A stretch of 18,180 nucleotides of DNA from Candidatus Helarchaeota archaeon (GTDB lineage Archaea; Asgardarchaeota; Lokiarchaeia; Helarchaeales; HEL-GB-A). The translations under genes were made by a program, and so were the position numbers. The notes beneath the pieces were generated by a model. It searched no databases. It was not told the DNA's origin and saw only the letters and a list, made by a program, of their open reading frames with translations. The stretch spans positions 1 to 18,180 of the forward strand of contig JAEOSY010000366.1 of assembly GCA_016840125.1 (NCBI GenBank). The letters run 5' to 3'. Positions within the stretch are counted from its first letter, which is position 1. Each line of letters starts with the position of its first letter. This document shows, one piece after another, positions 1 to 7,051 of the stretch.

Positions 1-288
1 CTGGGTATTGTTGTTGGCGGTGTTGCCGGTCACCGTGTTAAAATCGCTATTATTTCCTAAACAAATTCCATGCTGGGTATTGTTGTTGGCGGTGTTGCCG
101 GTCACCGTGTTAAAATCGCTATTATTTCCTAAACAAATTCCATGCTGGGTATTGTTGTTGGCGGTGTTGCCGGTCACCGTGTTAAAATCGCAGTCATCGT
201 ATAAATAAATTCCATGCTGGGTATTGTTATTGGCGGTGTTGCCGGTCAGCGTGTTGTTACCACATGAAACAAGAATAAAAATTCCATC
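1..288 (-). repeat. Tandem 72-bp repeat (four units) encoding beta-helix rungs
   Basis: Four consecutive 72-base units lie at 1-72, 73-144, 145-216 and 217-288. Units 1 and 2 are identical over all 72 bases. Unit 3 differs only in its last third, and unit 4 is clearly diverged. Each unit is exactly 24 codons of the beta-helix gene, so copy-number change keeps the frame. Identity at the DNA level, including silent positions, points to recent duplication. The array may continue beyond the left edge. Confidence 0.95.
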
Positions 289-891
289 ACCCTCGTTTTC
301 GAAGACGGTATTATTAATAAGTCTGTTAAAATAGTTAGTATTCCACAAGCAAATTCCATGAAATGTATTATTATATAAGATGTTATGGGTTAAGTTATTC
401 TCACTAGAAGCTTGTAGTTGAATTCCATTCTCATTATTGTCATTGGCGATGTTGTGAGTCAGCGTGTTCTTATTACCTTGTAATATAATCCCATGTTTTC
501 CATTCTGATTGACAGTATTATTCGTGATATTTGCATTTATCACATTCTCAAGTCTAATGCCATCATAACCAGTATCCGCGTTGGTAACAGTGCAATTGCG
601 GAGAACAAAATGCGCATCCGTATTTTGAATGTATATCCCATGAGCCCCGAATAGATTTGCATCAATTACATAATCTTCTAAAATATAGGGGTTTCCAGCC
701 GTGCCATTTCCAGAACTGGCGGTGTTATTGAGCGCAATATTCCCATTTATGGCGATGGGTGGGTCCGCCTTTATTCTTAACTCAAATTCTGACCCACTTA
801 CCGGTGTAGTCAGCTGGATGTTATTGAAACAGGTCATCGTAAGAAATGAAAGAATGAAAACGACGGAAATGCATGTCCATTTTGTTCGCAA
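1..891 (-). CDS. Secreted NosD-like parallel beta-helix repeat protein (N-terminal part, cut by window edge)
   Basis: Translated on the minus strand, this frame is open from 891 to the left edge (297 codons, no stop). The only start ahead of the signal peptide is a TTG at 889-891, preceded by GAAGGG at 898-903; an in-frame ATG at 835-837 would cut the signal peptide. Residues 1-26 form a signal peptide (Arg/Lys, then a hydrophobic stretch around VVFILSFLTM). A short domain with GNGTAGNPY and YVIDA follows; these motifs commonly open archaeal NosD/PbH1 surface proteins. From about residue 85 onward come right-handed beta-helix rungs rich in N-x-T-x-N-N and HGI. Residues 202-297 are four exact 24-residue rungs, the last ones almost identical. 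The many N-x-T sequons suggest N-glycosylation outside the cell. Likely a cell-surface or carbohydrate-binding protein; enzyme activity cannot be judged because the C-terminus is missing. Confidence 0.85.
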   Translation of the reverse strand, partial: MRTKWTCISVVFILSFLTMTCFNNIQLTTPVSGSEFELRIKADPPIAINGNIALNNTASSGNGTAGNPYILEDYVIDANLFGAHGIYIQNTDAHFVLRNCTVTNADTGYDGIRLENVINANITNNTVNQNGKHGIILQGNKNTLTHNIANDNNENGIQLQASSENNLTHNILYNNTFHGICLWNTNYFNRLINNTVFENEGDGIFILVSCGNNTLTGNTANNNTQHGIYLYDDCDFNTVTGNTANNNTQHGICLGNNSDFNTVTGNTANNNTQHGICLGNNSDFNTVTGNTANNNTQ

Positions 892-897
892 ATAATT

Positions 898-960
898 CCC
901 TTCTATGTATTAGTAAAATCAACCCTTTGAATGGAGAAGTGTTAGTTTTTCTCATATATA
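898..960 (-). promoter_or_regulatory. Promoter and ribosome site of the beta-helix gene
   Basis: On the minus strand a TATATATGAG stretch (951-960) lies about 60 bases before the TTG start, and GAAGGG (898-903) sits 6 bases before it. The distances fit an archaeal TATA box with a leader of roughly 35 bases. Composition alone could produce such a TATA match in this AT-rich gap. Confidence 0.4.
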
Positions 961-1248
961 AATTAGACTAGTATGATAGACGTCTCCATCTAGTCCGCCC
1001 GTAGCTTATTGGTTTTCACGTACTTCTATGGCGAAATCCTTGAAATTTAGCGCTTTCATATTTATCATTCTTTTTATAAAGAAAGTTATTTTCCCAGTGC
1101 CCTAAAAAAAAGGATCGAGCGAGAAAAAGCTCTGAAGGACATGGGTAAAGTATTGAGAGTGTTCCCAGACCTCTTAGAAGTTCCTCATGATCAGATCCAA
1201 CCATTTATTTTCTTATAAGATAAGGTAGACCGTATCTTAGAGGATATT
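912..1248. other. Intergenic region of 337 bases between divergent genes
   Basis: This gap separates the minus-strand beta-helix gene from the plus-strand radical SAM gene. It holds the likely promoter of the former (951-960) and, at its right end, the ribosome site GAGG (about 1239-1242) of the latter. I see no tRNA, no convincing hairpin and no complete gene in it. A stretch at 1051-1218 reads like coding sequence without a proper start and is listed separately. The 62-codon minus-strand frame over 1016-1204 does not look like a protein. Confidence 0.5.
1051..1218 (+). pseudogene. Possible remnant of a coding sequence, no start codon
   Basis: Between an in-frame TAG (1048-1050) and TAA (1216-1218) the plus strand reads through 55 codons. 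The second half looks protein-like: charged helix KKRIEREKALKDMGKVLRVF followed by PDLLEVPHDQIQPFIFL. The only in-frame ATG (1141) would give 25 residues and has GAAGG just upstream. It could be the tail of a decayed gene, a very small real gene ahead of the radical SAM gene, or chance. I recognise no family. Confidence 0.2.
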
Positions 1249-2400
1249 ATGTTTCGAAATTTTAGGCAGCAGGACTTAGAACGCCCACCCTGTAAGGTTT
1301 GTGGGAAGACCAAGTTGTTAGTTTCGAAAAAGCTGGGAGTATGTAGGGATTGCATTTTAGAAAAGTCCTCGAACGCAGTAAATCTGACACAGCAAGTGCA
1401 TGTTGAGAGTCGGAAGCCTTTTAATCTTCCAGATGCACCACCCCAATCCAATGACGGGCTGAAGTGTGGTCTGTGTGTCAATGATTGTAGAGTTGGGGAG
1501 GGAGAAGTTGGATACTGTGGTCTGGTTATTAATACCGATGGGAGTTTGGTGCGAAAAGCTGGAACGCCCGAAAGGGGACTTTTAGATTGGTATTACGATC
1601 CATTACCCACTAATTGTTGTGCTTTTATCTGCCCGGCATATGGTCATACATACCCAAAATATGCATACAAAGATGGGCCAGAGCATGGTTACTCCAACTT
1701 AGCTGTTTTTTACGGATCTTGTGGATTTAATTGTTTGTTTTGTCAGAATAGTCAGTATCGAGAGATGCCTCGGAGGTTAAAACCAATCGTTTCAGCTGAA
1801 GAATTAGTGAGTAAGGTCCACAAGCGTGTGAGTTGTATCTGTTATTTTGGTGGAGACCCGGGACCTCAGATGCTTCATTCATTAGCTGTTGCTAAACATG
1901 CTACTCAGTTGGCAGAACGAGAAAATCGAATCTTACGCATCTGCTGGGAAACGAATGGAAGCATGAATTCATCCTTGATGCAAAAAGCGACTGAGTATGC
2001 GATCAAGAGCGGTGGAAATATCAAAATAGACTTGAAAGCGTTTCATGAATCCCTGAATATTGCACTTTGTGGAGTAACTAATACGCAAACATTGGCTAAT
2101 TTTAAACTGGTTGCTCAACTAGTTCAAGAACGCCCTGAATTGCCGTTATTATTTGCGACCACTCTCCTCGTTCCAGGTTATATTAATGAGCCCGAAGTCC
2201 AAAAAATCGCAGGCTTCATCGCTAACATAGATCCTACCATTCCTTATTCACTCTTAGGGTTTTATCCACATTTTTTCTTGAATGACCTTCCAACAACGAG
2301 TAAAAACCATGCAGAACGATGTTTAGAAGTAGCCAAATCTGAGGGGTTAACTCGTGTTAGGATAGGGAATGTCCATTTGCTTTCGAATTATGAGTATTAG
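1249..2400 (+). CDS. Radical SAM protein, PflA/AmmeMemoRadiSam-like, with N-terminal zinc-ribbon-like Cys pairs
   Basis: A 383-residue cytoplasmic radical SAM enzyme. Residues 158-165 carry the CX3CX2C motif (CGFNCLFCQN) that binds the [4Fe-4S] cluster used to cleave S-adenosylmethionine. A GGDP segment (201-204) stands where many relatives have GGEP. ETNGS (234-238) and KIDLKAF (259-265) follow in the order usual for pyruvate-formate-lyase-activase-like enzymes. Ahead of the core lie two Cys sets: C15/C18/C32/C35, a likely zinc ribbon, and C73/C76/C80/C90, which resembles the C-LC-x3-C opening of AmmeMemoRadiSam-type enzymes. C123, C124 and C128 add to the Cys content. The ATG is preceded by GAGG at good spacing. 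Its stop at 2400 faces the stop of the glycosyltransferase at 2403, so the two genes converge with two bases between them. The substrate is not evident; activation of a glycyl-radical enzyme is possible, but no partner is in the window. Confidence 0.85.
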   Translation: MFRNFRQQDLERPPCKVCGKTKLLVSKKLGVCRDCILEKSSNAVNLTQQVHVESRKPFNLPDAPPQSNDGLKCGLCVNDCRVGEGEVGYCGLVINTDGSLVRKAGTPERGLLDWYYDPLPTNCCAFICPAYGHTYPKYAYKDGPEHGYSNLAVFYGSCGFNCLFCQNSQYREMPRRLKPIVSAEELVSKVHKRVSCICYFGGDPGPQMLHSLAVAKHATQLAERENRILRICWETNGSMNSSLMQKATEYAIKSGGNIKIDLKAFHESLNIALCGVTNTQTLANFKLVAQLVQERPELPLLFATTLLVPGYINEPEVQKIAGFIANIDPTIPYSLLGFYPHFFLNDLPTTSKNHAERCLEVAKSEGLTRVRIGNVHLLSNYEY

Positions 2401-2402
2401 CA

Positions 2403-3686
2403 CTATTCTATTGTGGTTTTTTCCCATTCTAATTCTTCGATGCTCTTGAATTGCGTCACGAACATGTTGATGTCAATAAAGATGGCTACGAAACAATAGA
2501 GGAGCAGTTTGTACTTTCTATCCCCGTACTTTCGCACTGCATTAACGTAGGTTCCGAAAGCAAATATGAAAATGCTGAGACAGACGATCATAACGAAGAA
2601 TTCAGCTGTTAATCCAAAAATAATTGCAGTCACAAGAGCCCCAAAGGAGAAGTCGAGTGAATTTCCATGGTGCATCATGGCAAAATTGCGTAAAATTACC
2701 GTTCTTTTGTCCAGTTCCATGGCGGAATCGAGACTCTGTTTATAACCCCCTACCCAGCGACGTCTTTGCTGTCTGAAAGCCTTGAAGGTAGTGGGAGCAT
2801 TCTCAGAAATAAATGCATGTGGCGCGTATTTCACTTTCTTCTTCGCCGCAGATAACTGTGCAGAAAGATGGAGGTCTTCCGTTAAAGCATCTTCATTCCA
2901 CCCACCGAACTCTTCCAGAATTTCCTTGCGAATGCAATAATTACGTCCCATAAGCCACAGACTTCGACCAAGACGATTACGGACTTCATGATAGAGTCCG
3001 GTACCAGAAACATAAGTGAATTCAAGCGCAATCCCCTTCGTTAGTGAATTAGTGTCCCAATTCCGTACGGTGACCGGACCACTTGTCGCGGCAACCCCCG
3101 GATCATAAAGGGGGCGAACCAAAGACTGCAATGTTTCCGTCCGTATGAGGGTATCCGCATCATAGATAATGATGAGGTCGTAAGATGCGTGCTTGAGCCC
3201 ATAATTTAAAGCGGCAGGCTTCCCTTTTTTCGGAAGCGATTCAGTCAGAACTTGAAGATTCAGACGATCTTGATAGCCTTTGCAAATTTCTGCAGTTTTA
3301 TCGGTGGAATCACTTGCAACTACAATTAGCTCCAGATTGTCCTTTGAATAGCTTGAGTTTACAAATGAGTCAAGGGTGTTACCGATAACTTTTTCTTCAT
3401 CTCGCGCGGGGATGATTACTGAAACGGGAGGAGTAAAGTTTTCAGACCCTTTTGGATAATTTGGGGAGCCAAAAGACCCTATAAAATTAATCCCATAAAG
3501 AAGAACGAAAACACAAAAGAAGAAAGAACCTAAAATGAATAATCCTATAAACTGGGGACGAATTCCTATAAACATCTCATTTGCCTTAGTTATCCATCGT
3601 GACCAATTCGGTGGGAAAATTAAATGAATCACCGCAAAAATTCCGATGATAATCGAGCCATTTATCAGATATCGGATTTTACCCAT
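2403..3686 (-). CDS. Membrane-bound GT2 glycosyltransferase, first paralog
   Basis: A 427-residue integral membrane glycosyltransferase of family GT2, the type that includes processive synthases such as cellulose and hyaluronan synthase. Two N-terminal membrane segments (about 5-24 and 46-71) come before a cytoplasmic catalytic domain (about 85-315). Its motifs are IIPARDEE (91-98), DAD (176-178), TED (269-271) and Q307-x-x-R310-W311. C-terminal membrane segments follow (about 346-382 and 393-411). The first Asp of the usual DDGSTD motif is replaced: the segment reads ASDSTD (124-129). The start is fixed by GGAGGA at 3695-3700. It is closer to the GT2 at 10865-12175 than to the one at 5728-7011; for example, SAMELDKR is shared by the first two only. 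It is cut off from the rest of the minus-strand cluster by the TnpB gene. The sugar and acceptor are unknown. Confidence 0.88.
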   Translation of the reverse strand: MGKIRYLINGSIIIGIFAVIHLIFPPNWSRWITKANEMFIGIRPQFIGLFILGSFFFCVFVLLYGINFIGSFGSPNYPKGSENFTPPVSVIIPARDEEKVIGNTLDSFVNSSYSKDNLELIVVASDSTDKTAEICKGYQDRLNLQVLTESLPKKGKPAALNYGLKHASYDLIIIYDADTLIRTETLQSLVRPLYDPGVAATSGPVTVRNWDTNSLTKGIALEFTYVSGTGLYHEVRNRLGRSLWLMGRNYCIRKEILEEFGGWNEDALTEDLHLSAQLSAAKKKVKYAPHAFISENAPTTFKAFRQQRRRWVGGYKQSLDSAMELDKRTVILRNFAMMHHGNSLDFSFGALVTAIIFGLTAEFFVMIVCLSIFIFAFGTYVNAVRKYGDRKYKLLLYCFVAIFIDINMFVTQFKSIEELEWEKTTIE

Positions 3687-3747
3687 ATTGACGTTCCTCC
3701 GCCATGATTACTTATTTGATTATAGTTTCATTATTGTTCGCTCTCTG

Positions 3748-3756
3748 AAATAAAAA
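3748..3756 (-). promoter_or_regulatory. Candidate TATA box of the first GT2 gene
   Basis: TTTTTATTT on the minus strand lies about 62 bases before the ATG at 3686, leaving a leader of roughly 36 bases that contains GGAGGA. The GT2 gene may therefore have its own promoter despite the transposon gene upstream. Only the spacing and composition support this. Confidence 0.3.
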
Positions 3757-3902
3757 GATATTCCTGTCATAATTCATATGAACAAAAGTTTATGAATACT
3801 ACAGTTCTTTAGATCTTATTTTGGGAAGTTTAATTTTAATTCTATACATTATAGGGGATTTAAACTCCATCTGAACTCAAAGAAGCGCCGGTTTTAGTGG
3901 TC

Positions 3903-3910
3903 TTTATATA
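3903..3910 (+). promoter_or_regulatory. TATA box of the TnpB gene, leaderless or near-leaderless start
   Basis: TTTATATA is centred about 27 bases before the GTG at 3934 and 36 before the ATG at 3943. No ribosome-binding sequence precedes either codon. That pattern fits an archaeal leaderless transcript beginning at or just before 3934. Confidence 0.5.
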
Positions 3911-3933
3911 TCGTAATATGAAAAAGATTTCCA

Positions 3934-5712
3934 GTGGTCATAATGGTAGTCGCTAACAGTAAAAAGAGATCAAAAGCAAAAGCTCTTGGAAGCAAGATGA
4001 TCACTACATCAACCAATGAAAAGAAAGTTTTAAAACAAACATTCAAACAGTTAAAGCTGATAACGAGTGATTATGGTGGAGTTTGGGATAAAGACAAATT
4101 ACTGGACCAGCTATACTTTATCGGGACTTTCCATATGTTTCTAAAACCACAGTTGCGGCGGTTCTGCAAGGCAAAAAAAATTATAATCTCAGGTACTAAG
4201 GAGGAGATCATAAAGCGGATTTGGACACATGGATTCAGCTTTGATGATATTAATGAATTTATACGCCAGGACACTCCGTCAAAAGAAAAAACTAAAAAGA
4301 TGAGGTTAGTTGAGCGAATTCAGTTAAAAAAATCCACACAATTGTATCATTTATGCCATATATCGAAGAATTTGTATAACCAAGCAAATTACCTTGTGAA
4401 GACGGTGTATGAAACTAAAACAGAGAACGGTCATAAAAAGTGGATGAAATTTTTAGATTTAGAACGAGAACTATACTCTTCTCCTAATTACCAAGGACTA
4501 CCAAGACAGGTAGCACAACAATGTTTGAGGCTGGTTGAAAAAAATTGGAAGGCTTTCTTTAGGGCAATCAAAGATTGGAAGAAACATCCAGAAAAATATC
4601 TAAATAAGCCAGAACCCCCAAGGTATAAACCGAAAAACGGGGAAAATTTGATAGTTTTTACCAATCAAACCGCCCGAATTAAGTTTAGCAAAAAGGAAAA
4701 AAACTACTACCTTTCATTTCATTATAAAGCGAACTTGCCCCCTGTCCGAGTGAATGGAAATCGTGTACAGGACTTCCAGCAGGTTCGTATTTTACCACGG
4801 GGGAGTTACTATATTCTTGAAATTGTATATTATAGCAATATAAAAGATTCAAATATACCTAAGGATCGGATGGTAGGTATTGATCTAGGGGTACGGAATA
4901 CTATGACGGTGGTAAATAACATCGGTCTACGTCCCTTTATTGTGAGGGGCGGTCCTGTAAAGTCGGTCAATCAATATTTCAATAAATTGTTAGCAAATTA
5001 TCAGAAATTGAATGCTGCTAATGGTTTAAAGCGAACTACAATGCGGATCCATCGCTTAAGACGTCATCGCAATAATAAAATCAATGATTTATTCCATAAG
5101 CTCTCTCGGGCCCTTATCAATTATTGCTTGGCTTATAAGATAGGTACCATAGTAGTTGGATACAATGAAGGGTGGAAACAAAACTGTAGAATGGGGCGAA
5201 GGAATAACCAAAATTTCGTGAATATTCCCTTTTATCGTCTTATCGATCAGATTCAGTACAAAGCGGAGTTAGTTGGGATTGATGTGGTGACAGACAATGA
5301 GAGTCATACAAGTAAATGTTCGTTCCTTGATAAGGAATCCATTGAACATCATGATGCCTATGTCGGTACGCGTGGCGTTTATCAATCGAAGAAGAATGGA
5401 GGAGTTGGCAAAGTTAGCCATGGATTATTTAAAACGGCTACTGGCAAAATCATTAATAGTGATGTGAATGGGGGATATAATATCCTCCGGAAAGCATTCC
5501 CGAAAGCCATTTCAGCGGATGTGATCGAGGGGCTCGAGTTGGTCCCCTATTCCGTCAAATTCTCAGAATTAAACAAATTGACTAACTTAAAGTCTACTTA
5601 CAAGCAATCCCGAAAGCCATCGGCGGACGGGATCAGAGGTCGTGGGTCTCGGCCAGTGCGTCCTACGCACAACGAAAAAACAATTTTTAAAAAAGTAGTT
5701 AAAATCTTTTAA
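3934..5712 (+). CDS. tnpB: TnpB-family RNA-guided nuclease (IS200/IS605 type) with N-terminal SAP-like domain
   Basis: A 592-residue TnpB (OrfB_IS605) protein; family members are RuvC-like nucleases guided by an RNA copied from the transposon's right end. The RuvC residues are present: D317 in GIDLG, E412 in GYNEGWKQ and D510 in INSDVNGGYN, so the nuclease is probably intact. The zinc-finger region keeps ESHTSKCSFLD (456-466) but lacks the second Cys pair, as in one known TnpB subgroup. Unusually, residues 65-98 match a SAP DNA-binding motif (MFLKPQLRRFCKAKK, then SGTKEEIIKRI) ahead of the TnpB core. The extended tail after residue 540 is basic and reads over hairpin-rich DNA. A GTG at 3934 and an ATG at 3943 are both possible starts. 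No TnpA gene is present, so it is a stand-alone copy. It lies opposite to, and splits, the minus-strand GT2/U32 cluster. Confidence 0.9.
   Translation: MVIMVVANSKKRSKAKALGSKMITTSTNEKKVLKQTFKQLKLITSDYGGVWDKDKLLDQLYFIGTFHMFLKPQLRRFCKAKKIIISGTKEEIIKRIWTHGFSFDDINEFIRQDTPSKEKTKKMRLVERIQLKKSTQLYHLCHISKNLYNQANYLVKTVYETKTENGHKKWMKFLDLERELYSSPNYQGLPRQVAQQCLRLVEKNWKAFFRAIKDWKKHPEKYLNKPEPPRYKPKNGENLIVFTNQTARIKFSKKEKNYYLSFHYKANLPPVRVNGNRVQDFQQVRILPRGSYYILEIVYYSNIKDSNIPKDRMVGIDLGVRNTMTVVNNIGLRPFIVRGGPVKSVNQYFNKLLANYQKLNAANGLKRTTMRIHRLRRHRNNKINDLFHKLSRALINYCLAYKIGTIVVGYNEGWKQNCRMGRRNNQNFVNIPFYRLIDQIQYKAELVGIDVVTDNESHTSKCSFLDKESIEHHDAYVGTRGVYQSKKNGGVGKVSHGLFKTATGKIINSDVNGGYNILRKAFPKAISADVIEGLELVPYSVKFSELNKLTNLKSTYKQSRKPSADGIRGRGSRPVRPTHNEKTIFKKVVKIF
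5492..5638 (+). repeat. Imperfect direct repeat inside the 3' end of the TnpB gene
   Basis: About 38 bases at 5492-5530 recur at 5602-5638. Shared cores are CCCGAAAGCCAT (5499-5510 and 5609-5620), then GCGGA and GATC with small changes, including a 3-base gap. The copies are read in different frames: the first encodes the expected KAFPKAIS segment just after the RuvC-III Asp, the second a basic tail (KQSRKPSADG). This suggests duplication or recombination at the element's right end rather than a protein repeat. Confidence 0.6.
5602..5680 (+). ncRNA. Candidate guide (omega) RNA scaffold / right-end hairpin of the TnpB element
   Basis: The last 100 bases of the TnpB frame are GC-richer than the flanks. 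They contain a perfect hairpin GTGCGT-CCT-ACGCAC at 5656-5670. In known TnpB elements the guide RNA overlaps the 3' end of the gene and extends to the element's right end, where a hairpin is bound by TnpA. Position and structure fit that. The exact ends of the RNA and of the element cannot be set from this one copy. Confidence 0.35.
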
Positions 5713-5718
5713 AAATTG
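5681..5718. terminator. 12-bp AT inverted repeat between converging genes
   Basis: CAATTTTTAAAA (5681-5692) pairs perfectly with TTTTAAAAATTG (5707-5718) across a 14-base loop. It spans the TnpB stop (5712) and ends 9 bases before the converging stop of the second GT2 (5728). Its T runs on both strands suit bidirectional termination. It could instead mark the outer edge of the transposon. Confidence 0.45.
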
Positions 5719-5727
5719 AGACCTGAA

Positions 5728-7011
5728 TTACTTCTCCGTTTTCTCCCATTCTAAACTCTTTAAATTTCTGAATGTTAGCGAGAACATATAGAGATTGGTT
5801 ACAAAAAACACAGGATAATACAGAAGCAAACGGTACCGGCGGTTTCCATACTTCCGTATCCCATTTACGCCCATTCCAAATGTGAAGATAAAAATTGTGA
5901 TACAAATAAGCATGACAAAATAGTCCTTGACTACTAGTCCAAAGATAAGAGCTGTTACAACAGCGCCAAGTGCATAATTATTAATATGTGCATAGTGGCT
6001 CATTCCGAAGTTTCTCGTGACAACCGCCGACCGCTTTATCTCCATTGCGGCTTTCATGGAGCTTTTATGACCACCAATCCAGCGTTGTCGCTGTTTTTTG
6101 AAAGATTCCCAATCAGTAGGAGCTCTTTCGGAACAATAAGCTAATGGGGAATGTTTGACTTGTTTCTTGAGCATTGCTAATTGGACCGATAGATGCATAT
6201 CCTCGGCTAAGGCATCTTCCTTCCATCCCCCTACCTCCTCTATAACGCGCTTTCGGATACATACATTCCGGCTAAATAGCCACAATTGTCGCCCGAGCCT
6301 TTGTCGCAGCTCAAAGTATAACCCTGCACCGGATAAAAAGGTGTATTCTATTGCAATCGCCTTTGTGATTTTATTGGTTTCACGATTCTGAACTGATACA
6401 GGTCCTATCGCTGCATCTGCAGTTGGATCATAAAGGGGACGAACTAAATATTCGAGGGTATTTTCTTCGACATGATTATCCGCATCGTAAATACATAAAA
6501 TATCATGTTTGGAATATTTTAAACCCAGATTCAGGGCAGCTGGTTTTCCTCTCTTTGGAAGGGGGTCGGTTAGAATTTGAATATTCAGATCATTCTGATA
6601 CCTTTTACAAATCGCGACCGTTTCATCTGTGGAGCCCGAGGCGATAATAACAAAATCGAGATTTTCTTTGGGATAGCTGGATTTCTTGAAACAATCTAGA
6701 GTGGCACCGATTACTTTTTCCTCGTTTAAAGCAGGAATGAGGACCGAAATCGGGGGATGATAATTTTCAGAACCTAAAGGATAATGTACCTTACCAAATG
6801 AAGCTATAAATGCAATTCCCCAAAGAAATACAAACGCAAAAAAGAAGAAAACTCCAATCGCGACTAATACTTGAAATCCTAGGGGTGGAGTCGTAAAGAG
6901 TTGATCCATGTTACGCAACCACAATGACCAATCCCTTGGAAAAATCCAATGAAGGATAATAAAAAAACCCACGATGATTGATCCATAAATTAAGTAGCGT
7001 ATTTTACCCAT
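5728..7011 (-). CDS. Membrane-bound GT2 glycosyltransferase, second paralog
   Basis: A 427-residue paralog of the flanking GT2 genes with the same layout: membrane segments at about 5-24 and 46-71, GT2 catalytic domain (about 85-315), then several membrane helices. The motifs are LIPALNEE (91-98), DADNH (176-180), AED (269-271) in place of TED, and QRQRW (307-311). The first Asp of DDGSTD is again missing; the segment reads ASGSTD (124-129). GGATGATC before the ATG gives a modest ribosome site. It begins 40 bases after the stop of the U32-SCP2 fusion, so it is probably co-transcribed with it. Sequence drift is greater here than between the other two copies, notably in the region after QxxRW (SSMKAAMEIK against QSLDSAMELD), suggesting a different substrate. 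Expected role: transfer of sugar from a nucleotide donor at the cytoplasmic face of the membrane. Confidence 0.88.
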   Translation of the reverse strand: MGKIRYLIYGSIIVGFFIILHWIFPRDWSLWLRNMDQLFTTPPLGFQVLVAIGVFFFFAFVFLWGIAFIASFGKVHYPLGSENYHPPISVLIPALNEEKVIGATLDCFKKSSYPKENLDFVIIASGSTDETVAICKRYQNDLNIQILTDPLPKRGKPAALNLGLKYSKHDILCIYDADNHVEENTLEYLVRPLYDPTADAAIGPVSVQNRETNKITKAIAIEYTFLSGAGLYFELRQRLGRQLWLFSRNVCIRKRVIEEVGGWKEDALAEDMHLSVQLAMLKKQVKHSPLAYCSERAPTDWESFKKQRQRWIGGHKSSMKAAMEIKRSAVVTRNFGMSHYAHINNYALGAVVTALIFGLVVKDYFVMLICITIFIFTFGMGVNGIRKYGNRRYRLLLYYPVFFVTNLYMFSLTFRNLKSLEWEKTEK

Positions 7012-7051
7012 ATGATCATCCAGTCAATAATTCAGGAACATATTAACAAAA

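Noticed and set aside
1..288. Regularly spaced repeats that could suggest a CRISPR array, and a short plus-strand frame (8-208) made of the repeat
   Set aside because: The units are contiguous 72-base copies with no unique spacers, and the minus strand reads them as beta-helix rungs in one long open frame. The plus-strand frame is its shadow.
3687..3933. A TnpA (Y1 transposase) gene or clear left end of the TnpB element
   Set aside because: No frame with a HUH motif is present, and no sequence in this gap matches the right-end hairpin convincingly. The element's left boundary is left open.
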